A stretch of 64,000 nt of DNA, from positions 124,001 through 188,000 of the forward strand of contig NZ_JABBFV010000001.1 in NCBI RefSeq assembly GCF_012927105.1. Reading direction: 5' to 3'. Positions 45,471 to 54,222 of this stretch are shown here, piece by piece. The notes under the pieces were generated by a model. That model searched no databases and was not told where the DNA came from. It saw nothing but the letters and a program-made list of their open reading frames with translations. Position 1 is the first letter of the stretch; each line of letters opens with the position of its first letter. Source of the DNA: Sphingobium psychrophilum (GTDB lineage Bacteria > Pseudomonadota > Alphaproteobacteria > Sphingomonadales > Sphingomonadaceae). Made by a program: the position numbers and the translations under genes.

Positions 45471-45809
45471 TTACAGCGCGGTTTCGCCGGTCTCGCCGGT
45501 GCGGATGCGCACGGCCTGACCGACATCGAGGACGAAGATCTTGCCATCGCCGATGGCGCCCGAATTGGCGGCCGCCTGGGTCGCTTCCACGACGCGCGGC
45601 GCAAGGTCGTCGTCGCAGACCACCTCGATCTTGATCTTCGGGACCATATTCGTCGAATATTCGGCGCCGCGGTAGATTTCGGTCTGCCCCTTTTGGCGGC
45701 CGAAGCCCTTCACTTCGCTAACCGTCATTCCTGCGATGCCGAGCGAGGAGAGTGCCTCGCGGACATCGTCAAGCTTGAACGGCTTGATGATAGCCATGAC
45801 AAGTTTCAT
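45471..45809 (-). CDS. glnK: PII nitrogen regulatory protein
   Basis: 112 residues: MKLVMAIIKPFKLDDVREAL, T-loop with Tyr51 in IYRGAEYSTN (the uridylylation site), and the C-terminal signature GAIGDGKIFVLDVGQAVRIRTGE. Senses 2-oxoglutarate and ATP/ADP and plugs AmtB when nitrogen is plentiful. Located 13 nt before amtB. Confidence 0.96.
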   Translation of the reverse strand: MKLVMAIIKPFKLDDVREALSSLGIAGMTVSEVKGFGRQKGQTEIYRGAEYSTNMVPKIKIEVVCDDDLAPRVVEATQAAANSGAIGDGKIFVLDVGQAVRIRTGETGETAL

Positions 45810-45963
45810 GTCGCCCCCTGTTACTGGTGTGCGGAGCATACTCAGCAAGAGGCGTGCCAAAATGCTAATGGCGGGTTAATGCGGGCTTTGGCCGCGCCGG
45901 GCCATGGTGCAGCGCCGAAAAAATGGGCAGCACCCAGCCGCTGCCTAAAAAATGGGCAGATTT

Positions 45964-46539
45964 TTACCAGCCTGCGCCTTTGGCCGCCGCGTCTGCCTCT
46001 TCGGGCAGCGTTTTGCGACCCAAGGCGGCATTGCGATGCGGGAAACGGCCGAACTGGGCGATGGTTGCATGGTGCTGGCGCGCAAAATCGAGCGACTGTT
46101 CGTCGCCCGCTCCTTCGAACAGGGTCAGCGAGAGGTCCTGGTCCTCGATCGCCTCGCTATGTTGGAAGGGCATATAGAAGAACAAGCGGCCGGCACCGCC
46201 GATCTGGATGTCATAGCCTTGGGCGATCGCGCCGCGCGCCACGTCCCGCGCCAGCGCGTCCGTAGCGAAGGCTTGCGCCGTTCCGCGGAACATGTTGCGC
46301 GGCATCTGGTCGAACAGCAGGACCGCCGCCAGCGCATCGTCGGCCCGGTCGAGAAAGGCGTTGGCCGGAAGGGCCTGCTTGTTCTGCCACAATTCGCGAT
46401 ATTGCTGGTCGCATCGTCGGTCGAACGCCGGGTCATGGTGCCACCAGCCCGTCTCGCCCACCTGATTGAACCAGCAATCGAGCAGCGCGGCGGCCCAATC
46501 GGCCGTTACCGCGTCATGGCTGTCGGTCAGCATATTCAT
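45964..46539 (-). CDS. DUF924 family protein
   Basis: 191 residues with the DUF924 pattern: LLDCWFNQVGETGWWHHDPAFDRRC, LAAVLLFDQMPRNMFRGTAQAFATD, FFYMPFQHSE. All-helical TPR-like fold; biochemical role unknown. No partner gene is coupled to it. Confidence 0.87.
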   Translation of the reverse strand: MNMLTDSHDAVTADWAAALLDCWFNQVGETGWWHHDPAFDRRCDQQYRELWQNKQALPANAFLDRADDALAAVLLFDQMPRNMFRGTAQAFATDALARDVARGAIAQGYDIQIGGAGRLFFYMPFQHSEAIEDQDLSLTLFEGAGDEQSLDFARQHHATIAQFGRFPHRNAALGRKTLPEEADAAAKGAGW

Positions 46540-46629
46540 ACAGGTCCAATGACGGACAGCCGCCGCGGTTCCCGCTACTCATAATGCAAAAGTCTCCGGT
46601 CGCCTCATCGGCGGTCGGAGCCGCGTCCG

Positions 46630-48072
46630 TCAGGTCGCTGTGCCACCGACCGTCAGCCCTTCCATCAGCAACGTCGGTTGCCCCACGCCCGCTGGCACGC
46701 TCTGCCCGCCCTTGCCGCACATGCCGATGCCTTCATCCAGCGCCCAGTCGTTGCCGATGCCGACCACCTTGGTCAGGGCGGTAGGGCCATCGCCGATCAG
46801 GGTCGCACCCTTGATCGGGTCGGTCAGCCGACCATTCTCCACCTTATAGGCTTCGGTGCAGGAGAAGACGAATTTGCCCGACACGATGTCGACCTGCCCG
46901 CCGCCGAAGCTCTTGGCGAAAATGCCCGACTTCATGCGGCTGAGCAGTTCGGCCGGATCGTCTTGTCCGCCCTTGATGAAGGTGTTGGTCATGCGCGGCA
47001 TCGGCGCATGGGCATAGCTTTCGCGGCGGCCGTTGCCAGTGGGCGCGACGCCCATCAACCGGGCGTTGAGGCGATCCTGCATATAGCCCTTGAGAATGCC
47101 GTCCTCGATCAGGATATTTTCCTGCGTCGGCGTGCCTTCGTCATCGATGGACAGCGACCCGCGGCGATTGAGGATGCTGCCGTCATCGACAACGGTGACG
47201 CCGGGCGCTGCGACGCGCTGGCCTATACGGCCGGAAAAGGCGCTGGTGCCCTTGCGGTTGAAGTCACCTTCCAGACCGTGGCCGATCGCCTCATGCACCA
47301 GTACGCCAGGCCAGCCGGGGCCGAGCAAGACGGTCATTTCGCCCGCCGGCGCGGCGATCGATCGCATATTCACCTCAGCCTGGGCCAGCGCTTCGTCGAT
47401 GGCGCGGTTCCAGACGGCGCGGTCCATCACCTCGTCATAAAGATAGCGCCCTCCTACCCCGAACACGCCGGTTTCGCGGCGGCCATTTTCCTCCAATATG
47501 ATGGAGACGTTCAGGCGCACAAGCGGACGGATGTCAGTCGCGGTGAAGCCGTCGGCGCGGACGATCTCGACCACCGACCAACTGCCCGCCAGGCTGACCG
47601 ACACCTGCGCGACCCGCGGATCGCGGGCGCGCGCGGCGGCATCGACCTCGGCGCACAGCTTCACCTTTTCGGCGAAGGGGACGATCTCCAGCGGATTGGC
47701 GTCGGTATAAAGGTGGCGATTGGTGCGCTGGGGCGGCGGCGCGGCCGGGCTGCTGGCCGGGTCTAGCAGAGTGAGGGTATGCGCCGCCTTGCGGATCGCA
47801 GCTTCGCTAATGTCATTGGCATGGGCGAAGCCGGTCATCTCGCCTGACACGCCGCGCAGGCCGAAACCCGCATCGGTCGAATAATCGGCGGTCTTGAGCC
47901 GCCCATCGTCGAAGCCGAAGCTCTCGCTCGCCCGATATTGCAGATAGAGTTCGCCGTCGTCGCAGGCCTTGAGCGCTTCGGCGGTCAAGCGGCGCGCGCC
48001 GTCGGGATCGAGCAGGCCCGGACGATAGAGCAGGCCGCGGGCGTCAGTGAACAGGGGGGCGATTTCGGTCAT
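46630..48072 (-). CDS. tldD: TldD metalloprotease
   Basis: 480 residues. Zinc motif HEAIGHGLEGDF (HExxxH type), followed by GSLSIDDEGTPTQENILIEDGILKGYMQDRLNARLMG and the C-terminal GKGGQSVPAGVGQPTLL. With TldE it matures small peptides (microcin B17 type) and degrades CcdA; the partner TldE is not in this window. The start ATG 48072 fits the family N terminus. Confidence 0.94.
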   Translation of the reverse strand: MTEIAPLFTDARGLLYRPGLLDPDGARRLTAEALKACDDGELYLQYRASESFGFDDGRLKTADYSTDAGFGLRGVSGEMTGFAHANDISEAAIRKAAHTLTLLDPASSPAAPPPQRTNRHLYTDANPLEIVPFAEKVKLCAEVDAAARARDPRVAQVSVSLAGSWSVVEIVRADGFTATDIRPLVRLNVSIILEENGRRETGVFGVGGRYLYDEVMDRAVWNRAIDEALAQAEVNMRSIAAPAGEMTVLLGPGWPGVLVHEAIGHGLEGDFNRKGTSAFSGRIGQRVAAPGVTVVDDGSILNRRGSLSIDDEGTPTQENILIEDGILKGYMQDRLNARLMGVAPTGNGRRESYAHAPMPRMTNTFIKGGQDDPAELLSRMKSGIFAKSFGGGQVDIVSGKFVFSCTEAYKVENGRLTDPIKGATLIGDGPTALTKVVGIGNDWALDEGIGMCGKGGQSVPAGVGQPTLLMEGLTVGGTAT

Positions 48073-48115
48073 GCCCCCGATATAGGGGCGGCGCTCTCCA
48101 AGCCCAATGAAAATT

Positions 48116-48343
48116 TTAGAGGCTGGCGCCCGACGCGATGTCCGGCTTGTTTGCGACATCGCCATTGTCCGCTGCACCGCCGATCAGCACGAAGCGCCGA
48201 TCGCAATAGCCGCAATCGACATAGCCATGCTCGTCTATCTCCAGAAAGACGCGCGGATGGCCGAGCGCAGCGGGGATGTCGCCGCTGCCATCGCACGATA
48301 CGCGGGATTTGGAGACTCGGAGGATTTCGGGCGGTTGGATCAT
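48116..48343 (-). CDS. CHCC-type zinc-finger protein (NDUFS6-like)
   Basis: 75 residues with the Cys-His-Cys-Cys zinc set VSCDG...GHPRVFLEID..GYVDCGYCDRRFVL. This small domain is shared with the mitochondrial complex I subunit NDUFS6 and is common as a stand-alone protein in alphaproteobacteria. Diverges in no way from a normal member. Confidence 0.87.
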   Translation of the reverse strand: MIQPPEILRVSKSRVSCDGSGDIPAALGHPRVFLEIDEHGYVDCGYCDRRFVLIGGAADNGDVANKPDIASGASL

Positions 48344-48389
48344 GGGATGCGGGGTTAGCAGCGGCTGCGCTGCGCCGCAATATCCACTG

Positions 48390-48575
48390 TTACATCAATG
48401 GCAGGCGATGGCGGGTGCAGGATGTCCCGTCGCCAGCCTTGGCCGCTTTGGCGACCGGATGCCAACGGGTGCAATCGCTGGCCGCCATCACCGCCAGCGG
48501 CGACAGCATTAGCAGAAGAGGCATGATCGTGCCGCCGAGGAGCGCTGCGAAGGGCATGGAGCGACGATGCCGCAT
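48390..48575 (-). CDS. Possible small exported protein
   Basis: 61 residues from ATG 48575 with a convincing signal-like stretch (MPFAALLGGTIMPLLLMLSPLAVMAASD) and a short mature part with two Cys. No ribosome site is clear and no family is recognised, so this is a tentative gene filling the spacer between the zinc protein and tRNA-Val. Confidence 0.3.
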   Translation of the reverse strand: MRHRRSMPFAALLGGTIMPLLLMLSPLAVMAASDCTRWHPVAKAAKAGDGTSCTRHRLPLM

Positions 48576-48654
48576 CGATGCTTGCTGCAGGATGACCATT
48601 ACGGTTGCGAATTGAAGGGGGCGCTTGCCCGCAAGCGCCGCAAGGCCGCAAAAC

Positions 48655-48730
48655 TGGTGGGCGATGACGGGCTCGAACCGCCGACATTCTCGGTGTAAAC
48701 GAGACGCTCTACCAACTGAGCTAATCGCCC
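48655..48730 (-). tRNA. tRNA-Val (anticodon UAC), reconstituted across an element junction
   Basis: 76 nt with encoded CCA. Acceptor GGGCGAT / ATCGCCC, D arm TAGCTCAGTTGGTAGAGC, anticodon stem TCTCG / CGAGA around TTTACAC (TAC), T arm GGTTCGAGCC. The 5' half (through base 38) is the direct repeat shared with 59005-59043, so this half and everything upstream of it came with the integrated element. Confidence 0.95.
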
Positions 48731-48731
48731 C
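48693..48731. repeat. Left attachment repeat of the tRNA-Val element (39 bp)
   Basis: Identical to 59005-59043. On the tRNA strand it runs from one base before the tRNA 5' end through the anticodon loop. The bases flanking it differ on both sides, fixing the repeat limits. Confidence 0.93.
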
Positions 48732-48748
48732 CTCTCGGGATTTCCGCG

Positions 48749-48776
48749 CTTTTAGGCGTTTTTTCTCGCCGGTCAA
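48749..48776 (-). promoter_or_regulatory. tRNA-Val promoter supplied by the element
   Basis: On the minus strand, TTGACC (48776-48771), 16-nt spacer, TAAAAG (48754-48749), ending 18 nt before the tRNA 5' end. The original promoter has the same layout and now lies at 59060-59087. Confidence 0.7.
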
Positions 48777-48827
48777 CAGGCACGTTCGCGGAACATAGCG
48801 GGACCGATCGGAACAGATCGGAACCAT

Positions 48828-48861
48828 GAGTCCCGACATAGTCCCGACCAAATTCCCGACC
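48828..48861 (+). repeat. Direct repeats GTCCCGAC, candidate integrase arm sites (left)
   Basis: GTCCCGAC at 48830-48837 and 48841-48848, with a related TTCCCGAC at 48854-48861. The first two sit in a 23-nt block (48828-48850) that is repeated exactly at 58918-58940 near the other end. Confidence 0.6.
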
Positions 48862-49472
48862 GGATGCGGCCGCTGAGGACGAAGCGTCCTGCGCAAGGAA
48901 GCGCAAGGGCTGATCCCACCACACGCGATGAAGTAACCGCAATTTTCATTTTCGAATTTTTGGCGGATCCCCGTCAGCATTTTTCAAGAGGCGGGTATGC
49001 GTCGCAAAGACGTTATATCTGTAACATCGTTGTGATTTCAGAGACTTAGCACGTTATATAAATGCTATATATATGTAATAAGATTACGTTAGTTTATTGT
49101 AATATCGAAACCTGAGAAAATCTCGCTTTTACAATGGGATAACGAAAACGGTTGTAGGAGATAGCACCCATATTACGTCTGAACCGTAACATGGGAAATC
49201 GCAGTTTTCTGCGGGTTTGCGCCTGCTGCTTGGTGGCATGTTACGGAAATAACGCTTTTGCGAAATCGGGTCCCTGCCTGGGGGGGCGCAAGGATATGGC
49301 CTCATATGCAAGAAATCCGATGAAGAAGCCGAAAGCGTGGCGTGGGGGCGAGCGCTGCGCGCGGGATGGCGAACGAGACTTTGATGTCGTGCGTTGATGG
49401 CCTATCGGATCAATGAGCGGCCCGGCTGCCTGTCGTCGACGGCGTGCCATTAATGCGATCCGGAGCACCATC

Positions 49473-50663
49473 ATGCTACCAAGAACCGATCAATGGATTT
49501 TCAGAGTTGCTTGGGCGGCCATCCTGTTCGTGGCAGGTTGTGGCGCTGTTGCTCAACAGCCCCCCACATTGGACGATTTCTGGGCCGATAAAGCTCACTT
49601 TGTCGAGACACGTAAGGTCGATTGGTCAAAACTTCCGGGCGGGGATTACGCTGAGACATCGTCCTGGTTCGCGATCGATGGCGGTACCTGGTACGCCTTC
49701 AATCGGGCAGGCGTGCCGCAACGAAACCCCGCGTGCCCTACTGACAATATGCAGACCGTGGTTCGGGCAAGCTCAGATGAGGGGGCAACATGGACTCCGC
49801 CGACAGTGGTCGCTGCGCCAGGTGATAGCAAACGCGGTGATGGTTGCGCGATTTTGGACGGCGCAAGTATATATGATGCGGCGTCCGATACATGGCATAT
49901 GCTCGCTCAATGCCTAGAACTTCACAATGCCGGTAGCTGGATGCTCTGCCACTACACACGCCAGGGGAGGTCCCCCCTCGGCCGCTTCGTTGCCGATCCT
50001 CTCAACCCAGTTGTAAAAGCAGGGATGCTATGGAGTTCTATGTGCGCAGATAAGCCAGGTATCTGCGATCCGAGCGGAACTCAGTTTGAAGGAACCCCTG
50101 ACATAGTCAGGAATGCGAACGGTCTGTTCTATGTCACCTTTCATGGCTACGAACTAAAATCAGGCCGGGGCGTGCGCGGAATCGCAACAACTAAGGATTT
50201 CCAGAAGTGGAACACGCGGGGAGGGGATTTGCCGCAAGGCGCGATGCTCGGTCCTGATGATTGTCGTCGATGGATAAGCGCCTGCGTCGGCGTAGGCACC
50301 GCTACTGTTCTGAGTACAAAACGGAACAGCTATTTTCTTTTCGAAGCCATGGATCAAAACCTAGGATGCACGCCGGGGCAGAATTGGGTGTTTTCTATTG
50401 CCCGATCTCCCCGAGACACATGGCTGCCATCAGGAAGTCCGCGCTGGGAGTTCCAAAAAGGCCCGCCGCTTATCACGCCGAGTGCCTATGCCAAGGGGCT
50501 TCCTTGCGCGGTACAGTACGCGCGCTGGTTCCAGTCGCGTGGAACAACCTGGCTGATCTACGAAGAACGCCAGCCAGAGAGCCTCTTCTTGGTACGACGG
50601 CTTATGAAACTGGTGTGGGGAAATAGTGGAGAGAGAATGGTCATAAAGGGGCGTCAACCTTGA
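49473..50663 (+). CDS. Secreted lipoprotein, probable five-bladed beta-propeller (glycosidase/sialidase-like)
   Basis: 396 residues. N-terminal lipobox LFVAGC (Cys about residue 23) marks it as a lipoprotein. The mature part has repeated blade-like segments, including an Asp-box (SSDEGATWTPP, residues about 100-110) as in sialidases and other propeller hydrolases, and GTPDIVRNANGLFYVTFHGYE. Ten or so Cys residues suggest periplasmic or surface disulfides. Codon use and GC are lower than neighbours. It is probably cargo that changes the host surface rather than a structural phage gene. Its end overlaps the portal gene by 10 nt. Confidence 0.72.
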   Translation: MLPRTDQWIFRVAWAAILFVAGCGAVAQQPPTLDDFWADKAHFVETRKVDWSKLPGGDYAETSSWFAIDGGTWYAFNRAGVPQRNPACPTDNMQTVVRASSDEGATWTPPTVVAAPGDSKRGDGCAILDGASIYDAASDTWHMLAQCLELHNAGSWMLCHYTRQGRSPLGRFVADPLNPVVKAGMLWSSMCADKPGICDPSGTQFEGTPDIVRNANGLFYVTFHGYELKSGRGVRGIATTKDFQKWNTRGGDLPQGAMLGPDDCRRWISACVGVGTATVLSTKRNSYFLFEAMDQNLGCTPGQNWVFSIARSPRDTWLPSGSPRWEFQKGPPLITPSAYAKGLPCAVQYARWFQSRGTTWLIYEERQPESLFLVRRLMKLVWGNSGERMVIKGRQP

Positions 50664-51748
50664 TTGCGATTGGGCAATTTTTGAAATCCGTCGCCGACCT
50701 GACGAATGATCGACCCATCGGTGCAAACATAGTCGGCGAAAGCGAGCGCCGCGCCGCCTACCCAGGCGTTAACGCGGAGCATCCGCCGGGCGATCGGAAC
50801 GATCTCGGTCTCATAATAGGCGTCCCGCGTTTCGCTGATCTTGCCGAACCCGGCAGTATTTTGCGGAATGACACCGATCAGCTGCGGCGGCGTCCGATGA
50901 CCCGCCAAGAGATCGTCGCGGCTGATATTCTTGACGCTGGTGAATTCATCCTTCGCCGTCACGTCGGCGATCGGCATGATCTGGATGCCGTCTTTCTTCC
51001 CCTTGGGAATATGGACGAACAGATTCTTGAAGTTGCCGACGCCCTTGGCCTGGCTCAGCTTGTCCTTGATCGCGTCGGCAGTCTTCATGTCCGCCAGCGG
51101 CTCCGACAGATATAGCAGGAAGCCAGCATGAGCGCCGTTCAGATAGTAGCGGCGGCGGAACAGCGTGGCATTTTCGCTGAGCAGACCGCTCTGCAGCGCC
51201 GCCAGCCATTCGGGCATCCCATAGACTTCCTGCGCGACATCGGGCTGCTGCAGCTGGAAAATACGTCCCCGCTCGAACTTGTGCATGTCGCCCAGCGGCC
51301 CGTTGACGAACCAATAGACGTCTTCCTCTACGCCGGCGCGCGTATGGACCGCCGGACAATGGCGCAGCCGGGCGAGCCGTCCGGCCAGGTTCGGCACCCA
51401 TTCCAGATAGCCGTTGCCCATTTGGGTGAAATCCAGCGCCCACCGTTCGAATGTGTCGCTATCCAGCCACCGGCTCGATACCTGCTGGGACACCAATAGG
51501 TTGACCTTCAGCGCGATGGCGCTGCGATGATAGGGCGACATGTTGAACGTCTGTGTCAGCTTGCCCATGGGCAAGGGCGGTTCATACCATCGGCCATTGT
51601 GCCAGATCTCGAAATATTGGGCGAGTTCGCGGCGATCCAACACGCTTTCCGGCTCGCCAAAGGCAAACATCTGCCCGGGCGTCGCCACTTCATCGGCTTC
51701 GACCTGCTCGATTACGTCGGTGGAGGGAACATTGGGGTTTGCGGACAC
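50654..51748 (-). CDS. P2-type phage portal protein (gpQ)
   Basis: 364 residues from GTG 51748 with an AGGAG site 7 nt upstream. PBSX/P2-family portal with GEPESVLDRRELAQYFEIWHNGRWYEPPLP, MSPYHRSAIALKVNLLV, GNGYLEWVPN, and IGVIPQNTAGFGKISETRDAY near the C terminus. Forms the DNA entry ring of the head. In P2 the large terminase gene P lies directly upstream of Q on the same strand; here it is absent and gpO sequence begins at once. Confidence 0.88.
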   Translation of the reverse strand: MSANPNVPSTDVIEQVEADEVATPGQMFAFGEPESVLDRRELAQYFEIWHNGRWYEPPLPMGKLTQTFNMSPYHRSAIALKVNLLVSQQVSSRWLDSDTFERWALDFTQMGNGYLEWVPNLAGRLARLRHCPAVHTRAGVEEDVYWFVNGPLGDMHKFERGRIFQLQQPDVAQEVYGMPEWLAALQSGLLSENATLFRRRYYLNGAHAGFLLYLSEPLADMKTADAIKDKLSQAKGVGNFKNLFVHIPKGKKDGIQIMPIADVTAKDEFTSVKNISRDDLLAGHRTPPQLIGVIPQNTAGFGKISETRDAYYETEIVPIARRMLRVNAWVGGAALAFADYVCTDGSIIRQVGDGFQKLPNRNQG

Positions 51749-51757
51749 TGGGCGGCT

Positions 51758-52507
51758 CCTGTCAGCTATGATCCCAAAACCTACGGCGCGCGCCTCAACA
51801 TCGAGCATATCCGGGGCATTTCGGGTGAGAAGCCGTTCCGCGCCTATGGCGATATCGATTCGCTATCGACCGACATGGTGGACGTCAATTTCAACGGCAA
51901 GATCGAGAAACGCCTTGGCCTGTTCGGCGTCTTCGACGTGACCGGCGATGCAAAGGCGCTGAACGACGCCAATCAGAAAGTGTATCCGTCGATCGAGATT
52001 GAGGATAATTTCGGCGGCAAGGGCTTCGCCTATCTCATGGGCTGCGCCCTGACGGACAGTCCCGCGTCGATCGCAACCCAGCGCCTGCAGTTCAACCGGT
52101 CCCGGCCTGGCACGATCAACCTTTCGCGCGATGAAGCCACGTCTCTCGAATTCGCGGAAGACAAGACGGGTGGAGACGGCTCAAGCTTGCTGACCAAGTT
52201 CGACGCCATGCTCGATCGCTTCGCAGCGAAATTCGCTCCATCGAAGCCGGAAGAAAAGCCCGCAGCGGGGACGGACGATAATTCCGCTGCCTTCGATTTC
52301 GCCGTGCTGAAACCCGTGTTCGAAGAGTTCGGGCAGACGATCAAGACTGAGATCGGCGCGATCCGGACCGAATTGCGGACCGAGGTCGACGGCCTGGCCG
52401 TGCAGTTCAAGAAACTGTCCGACCAGCAGGAAGACACGCCTGCCCACCATTATCAGCGCCGCCCGCTTTCCGACGGCAATGCCGGAAAGACCGCAGGCGT
52501 CTTCTAA
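51758..52507 (+). pseudogene. P2-type capsid scaffolding protein/protease (gpO), N terminus deleted
   Basis: The reading frame matches gpO from SYDPKTYGARLNIEHIRGI to the C-terminal coiled scaffold (TELRTEVDGLAVQFKKL). About 30 N-terminal residues of the protease domain, expected to hold the start codon and one catalytic Asp, are missing. They are replaced by the portal gene's leader, and no plausible start codon precedes the homology. Probably not translated as a working protease, though the C-terminal scaffold could survive from an internal start. Confidence 0.8.
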
Positions 52508-52561
52508 CCCCACAAGCCCCGCGAACCGCACCCCACGCCGCTACTTCCAAGGATTTGACAC

Positions 52562-53689
52562 ATGGCGAAATACTCTCTTTCCGATCGCGGGCGCCGGGCG
52601 CTTGACGGCCTCTACGCAACGATTGCCCAGATCAACGGCACCACGCGCGGTGTCCACAGCAGCTTCGCGCTCGACCCCACCGCCGAACAGCGCCTGGAGG
52701 ATGTCCAGCGCGAACAGGTCGCCTTCCTTCAGCGAATCAACGTGATCGGCGTCCGCGACCTTGTCGGCCAGGTGATCGGCCTGGGGACCGAGGATATGAT
52801 CGCTTCCCGCACGGCGGAGGCGGATCTGCCGCGCAAGCCGAAATATATCGGTGAGACGGAGGGCCGCGAATATCGGCTGTACGACACCGAGTTCGACACC
52901 AAGCTGCCCTGGCAGATCATCGACGCTTGGTCGAAATTCCCTGACTTCGCCCAGCGCTATTCGCGCCACGTCGCGATCTCGGTCGCGCTCAGCCGTATTT
53001 CGGTGGGCTGGCACGGCCTGACCGCAGCGGCCAGCACCAACGCTGTCACGAACCCCAATGGCGAAGACGTCAACATTGGCTGGCTCCAGAAGCTGCGCCT
53101 GGAGAAGCCTGCGCACGTGATGGGCCGCAACACGGCCAATGTCGGCGGCGTGCCGACCGCCACCGGCACGGCCAAGCCGATCTATATCGGCCCCGGCGCT
53201 GACACGGCGGACGGCGATTACAAGAATATCGATGCGCTGGCCTATGACCTAATTTCCGGCATGCCCAGCTGGGCGCGCAGCTCGACCGAACATGTCGTGC
53301 TGGTCAGCCAGGATCTGGTCGACGAAAAATATTTCCCGATGATCAACCGTCCGCTGAGCGACACGATCGATGGTGGGCGCTCGATCAGCGACGTCGTCAC
53401 CAACGACATCATCATGTCGACCAAACAGATCGGCGGGCGTCCGGCGGCAATCGTGCCGAAATTTCCCGAAGGCACCATGGCGATCACGCCACTGGCCCAG
53501 CCCGGTGGTTCGGGCAGTTCGAACCTGTCGATCTATTATCAGGAAGGGTCGCGCCGCCGTTACATCAAGGATGAGCCGGAAAACAAGGCGTCCCTGGTCG
53601 ACTATAATAGCGTCAACGAAGGCTATGTGATCGAGGACACCGATTTCATGGTGATGGCCGAAAACATCACCTTCGGCGATCGTCCGTAA
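52562..53689 (+). CDS. P2-type major capsid protein (gpN)
   Basis: 375 residues, full length for the family (P2 N is about 357). Recognisable features: YATIAQINGTTRGVHSSFALDPTAEQRLEDVQ at the N terminus, FLQRINVIGVRDLVGQVIGLG, and a long HK97-type core with IGWLQKLRLEKPAHVMG and DEPENKASLVDYNSVNEGYVIED. Start ATG 52562 lies 54 nt after gpO. The only apparently complete head-shell gene in the element. Confidence 0.88.
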   Translation: MAKYSLSDRGRRALDGLYATIAQINGTTRGVHSSFALDPTAEQRLEDVQREQVAFLQRINVIGVRDLVGQVIGLGTEDMIASRTAEADLPRKPKYIGETEGREYRLYDTEFDTKLPWQIIDAWSKFPDFAQRYSRHVAISVALSRISVGWHGLTAAASTNAVTNPNGEDVNIGWLQKLRLEKPAHVMGRNTANVGGVPTATGTAKPIYIGPGADTADGDYKNIDALAYDLISGMPSWARSSTEHVVLVSQDLVDEKYFPMINRPLSDTIDGGRSISDVVTNDIIMSTKQIGGRPAAIVPKFPEGTMAITPLAQPGGSGSSNLSIYYQEGSRRRYIKDEPENKASLVDYNSVNEGYVIEDTDFMVMAENITFGDRP

Positions 53690-53839
53690 CAACCGAGAGG
53701 CTTTGACGGCGGTTACTGGCATCCGGGCCGGTGCCGCCAGAGCCTGAGCATAAGGCCGGAAAAGAGCGGAGGCGCATCATGCGTCCGTTCCCGGTCGGCC
53801 GCCGACGGATAGCGCGGCCAAACCCCGCAGGAGATTTTC

Positions 53840-53998
53840 ATGGTCAGCCCGTTCCGCCGCCACCAACAAATGACCAGGGCGCTGCAGAGCGGCGCGTCGC
53901 TGGCCCTCACGTCTCCGCAGGACGCGCCGCCAGAACCCAGACCCGACACCGAAGCGGGCCGCGAATATGCGGCCCTGCGCGTTGCCCTGCATGAGGAT
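53840..53998 (+). pseudogene. P2-type small terminase (gpM), N-terminal fragment
   Basis: About 53 residues (SPFRRHQQMTRALQSGAS, then DTEAGREYAALRVALHED) begin at ATG 53840 with an AGGAG site. They match the N terminus of terminase endonuclease subunits of P2-like phages in alphaproteobacteria. The homology ends at about 53998, where sequence from a later gene follows in another frame; the old frame stops at 54079. Confidence 0.62.
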
Positions 53999-53999
53999 A

Positions 54000-54164
54000 G
54001 CCGCAGTGCATCAATTTGGGGAAAGCGATCGTGTCGGCCGCCTGCGCGACGGCCGCACCATCAAGGCGAAATATCCTGAGCGCCGCCTATTGGGCCTTTC
54101 GCAGGATGATCGGGCATTGATCCTGGAAACAGCCGGCGGCCTGCTCGATCCTGACGCCAACTAG
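54000..54164 (+). pseudogene. Phage virion morphogenesis (gpS-like) C-terminal fragment
   Basis: About 54 residues reading VHQFGESDRVGRLRDG and KYPERRLLGLSQDDRALIL, resembling the C-terminal end of P2/Mu virion morphogenesis (tail completion) proteins (HxFG...YPxRxLLGL). It abuts the gpM fragment, so genes L, X, lysis and R between M and S have been deleted. The family call is moderate. Confidence 0.5.
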
Positions 54165-54222
54165 GTAACAGCCCCTCCTACCAGCGCAGCCGCTTCGCGC
54201 GCGCGTTGGACCGCGCCATGCG

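Larger units (their letters stand above)
48732..49472. other. Gene-poor left end of the element, AT-rich in its centre
   Basis: 741 nt without a convincing gene. It holds the tRNA promoter and the arm-type repeats on the left, then an AT-rich block (about 49000-49110, with runs such as TATATAAATGCTATATATATG) far below the GC level of the rest of the window. The block probably serves as promoter region for the lipoprotein gene and suggests foreign origin. Confidence 0.6.

Noticed and set aside
43997..45634. A 545-codon plus-strand open frame opposite amtB
   Set aside because: The minus strand encodes a canonical ammonium transporter; the shadow protein is an Asp/His/Gly-rich string without domains.
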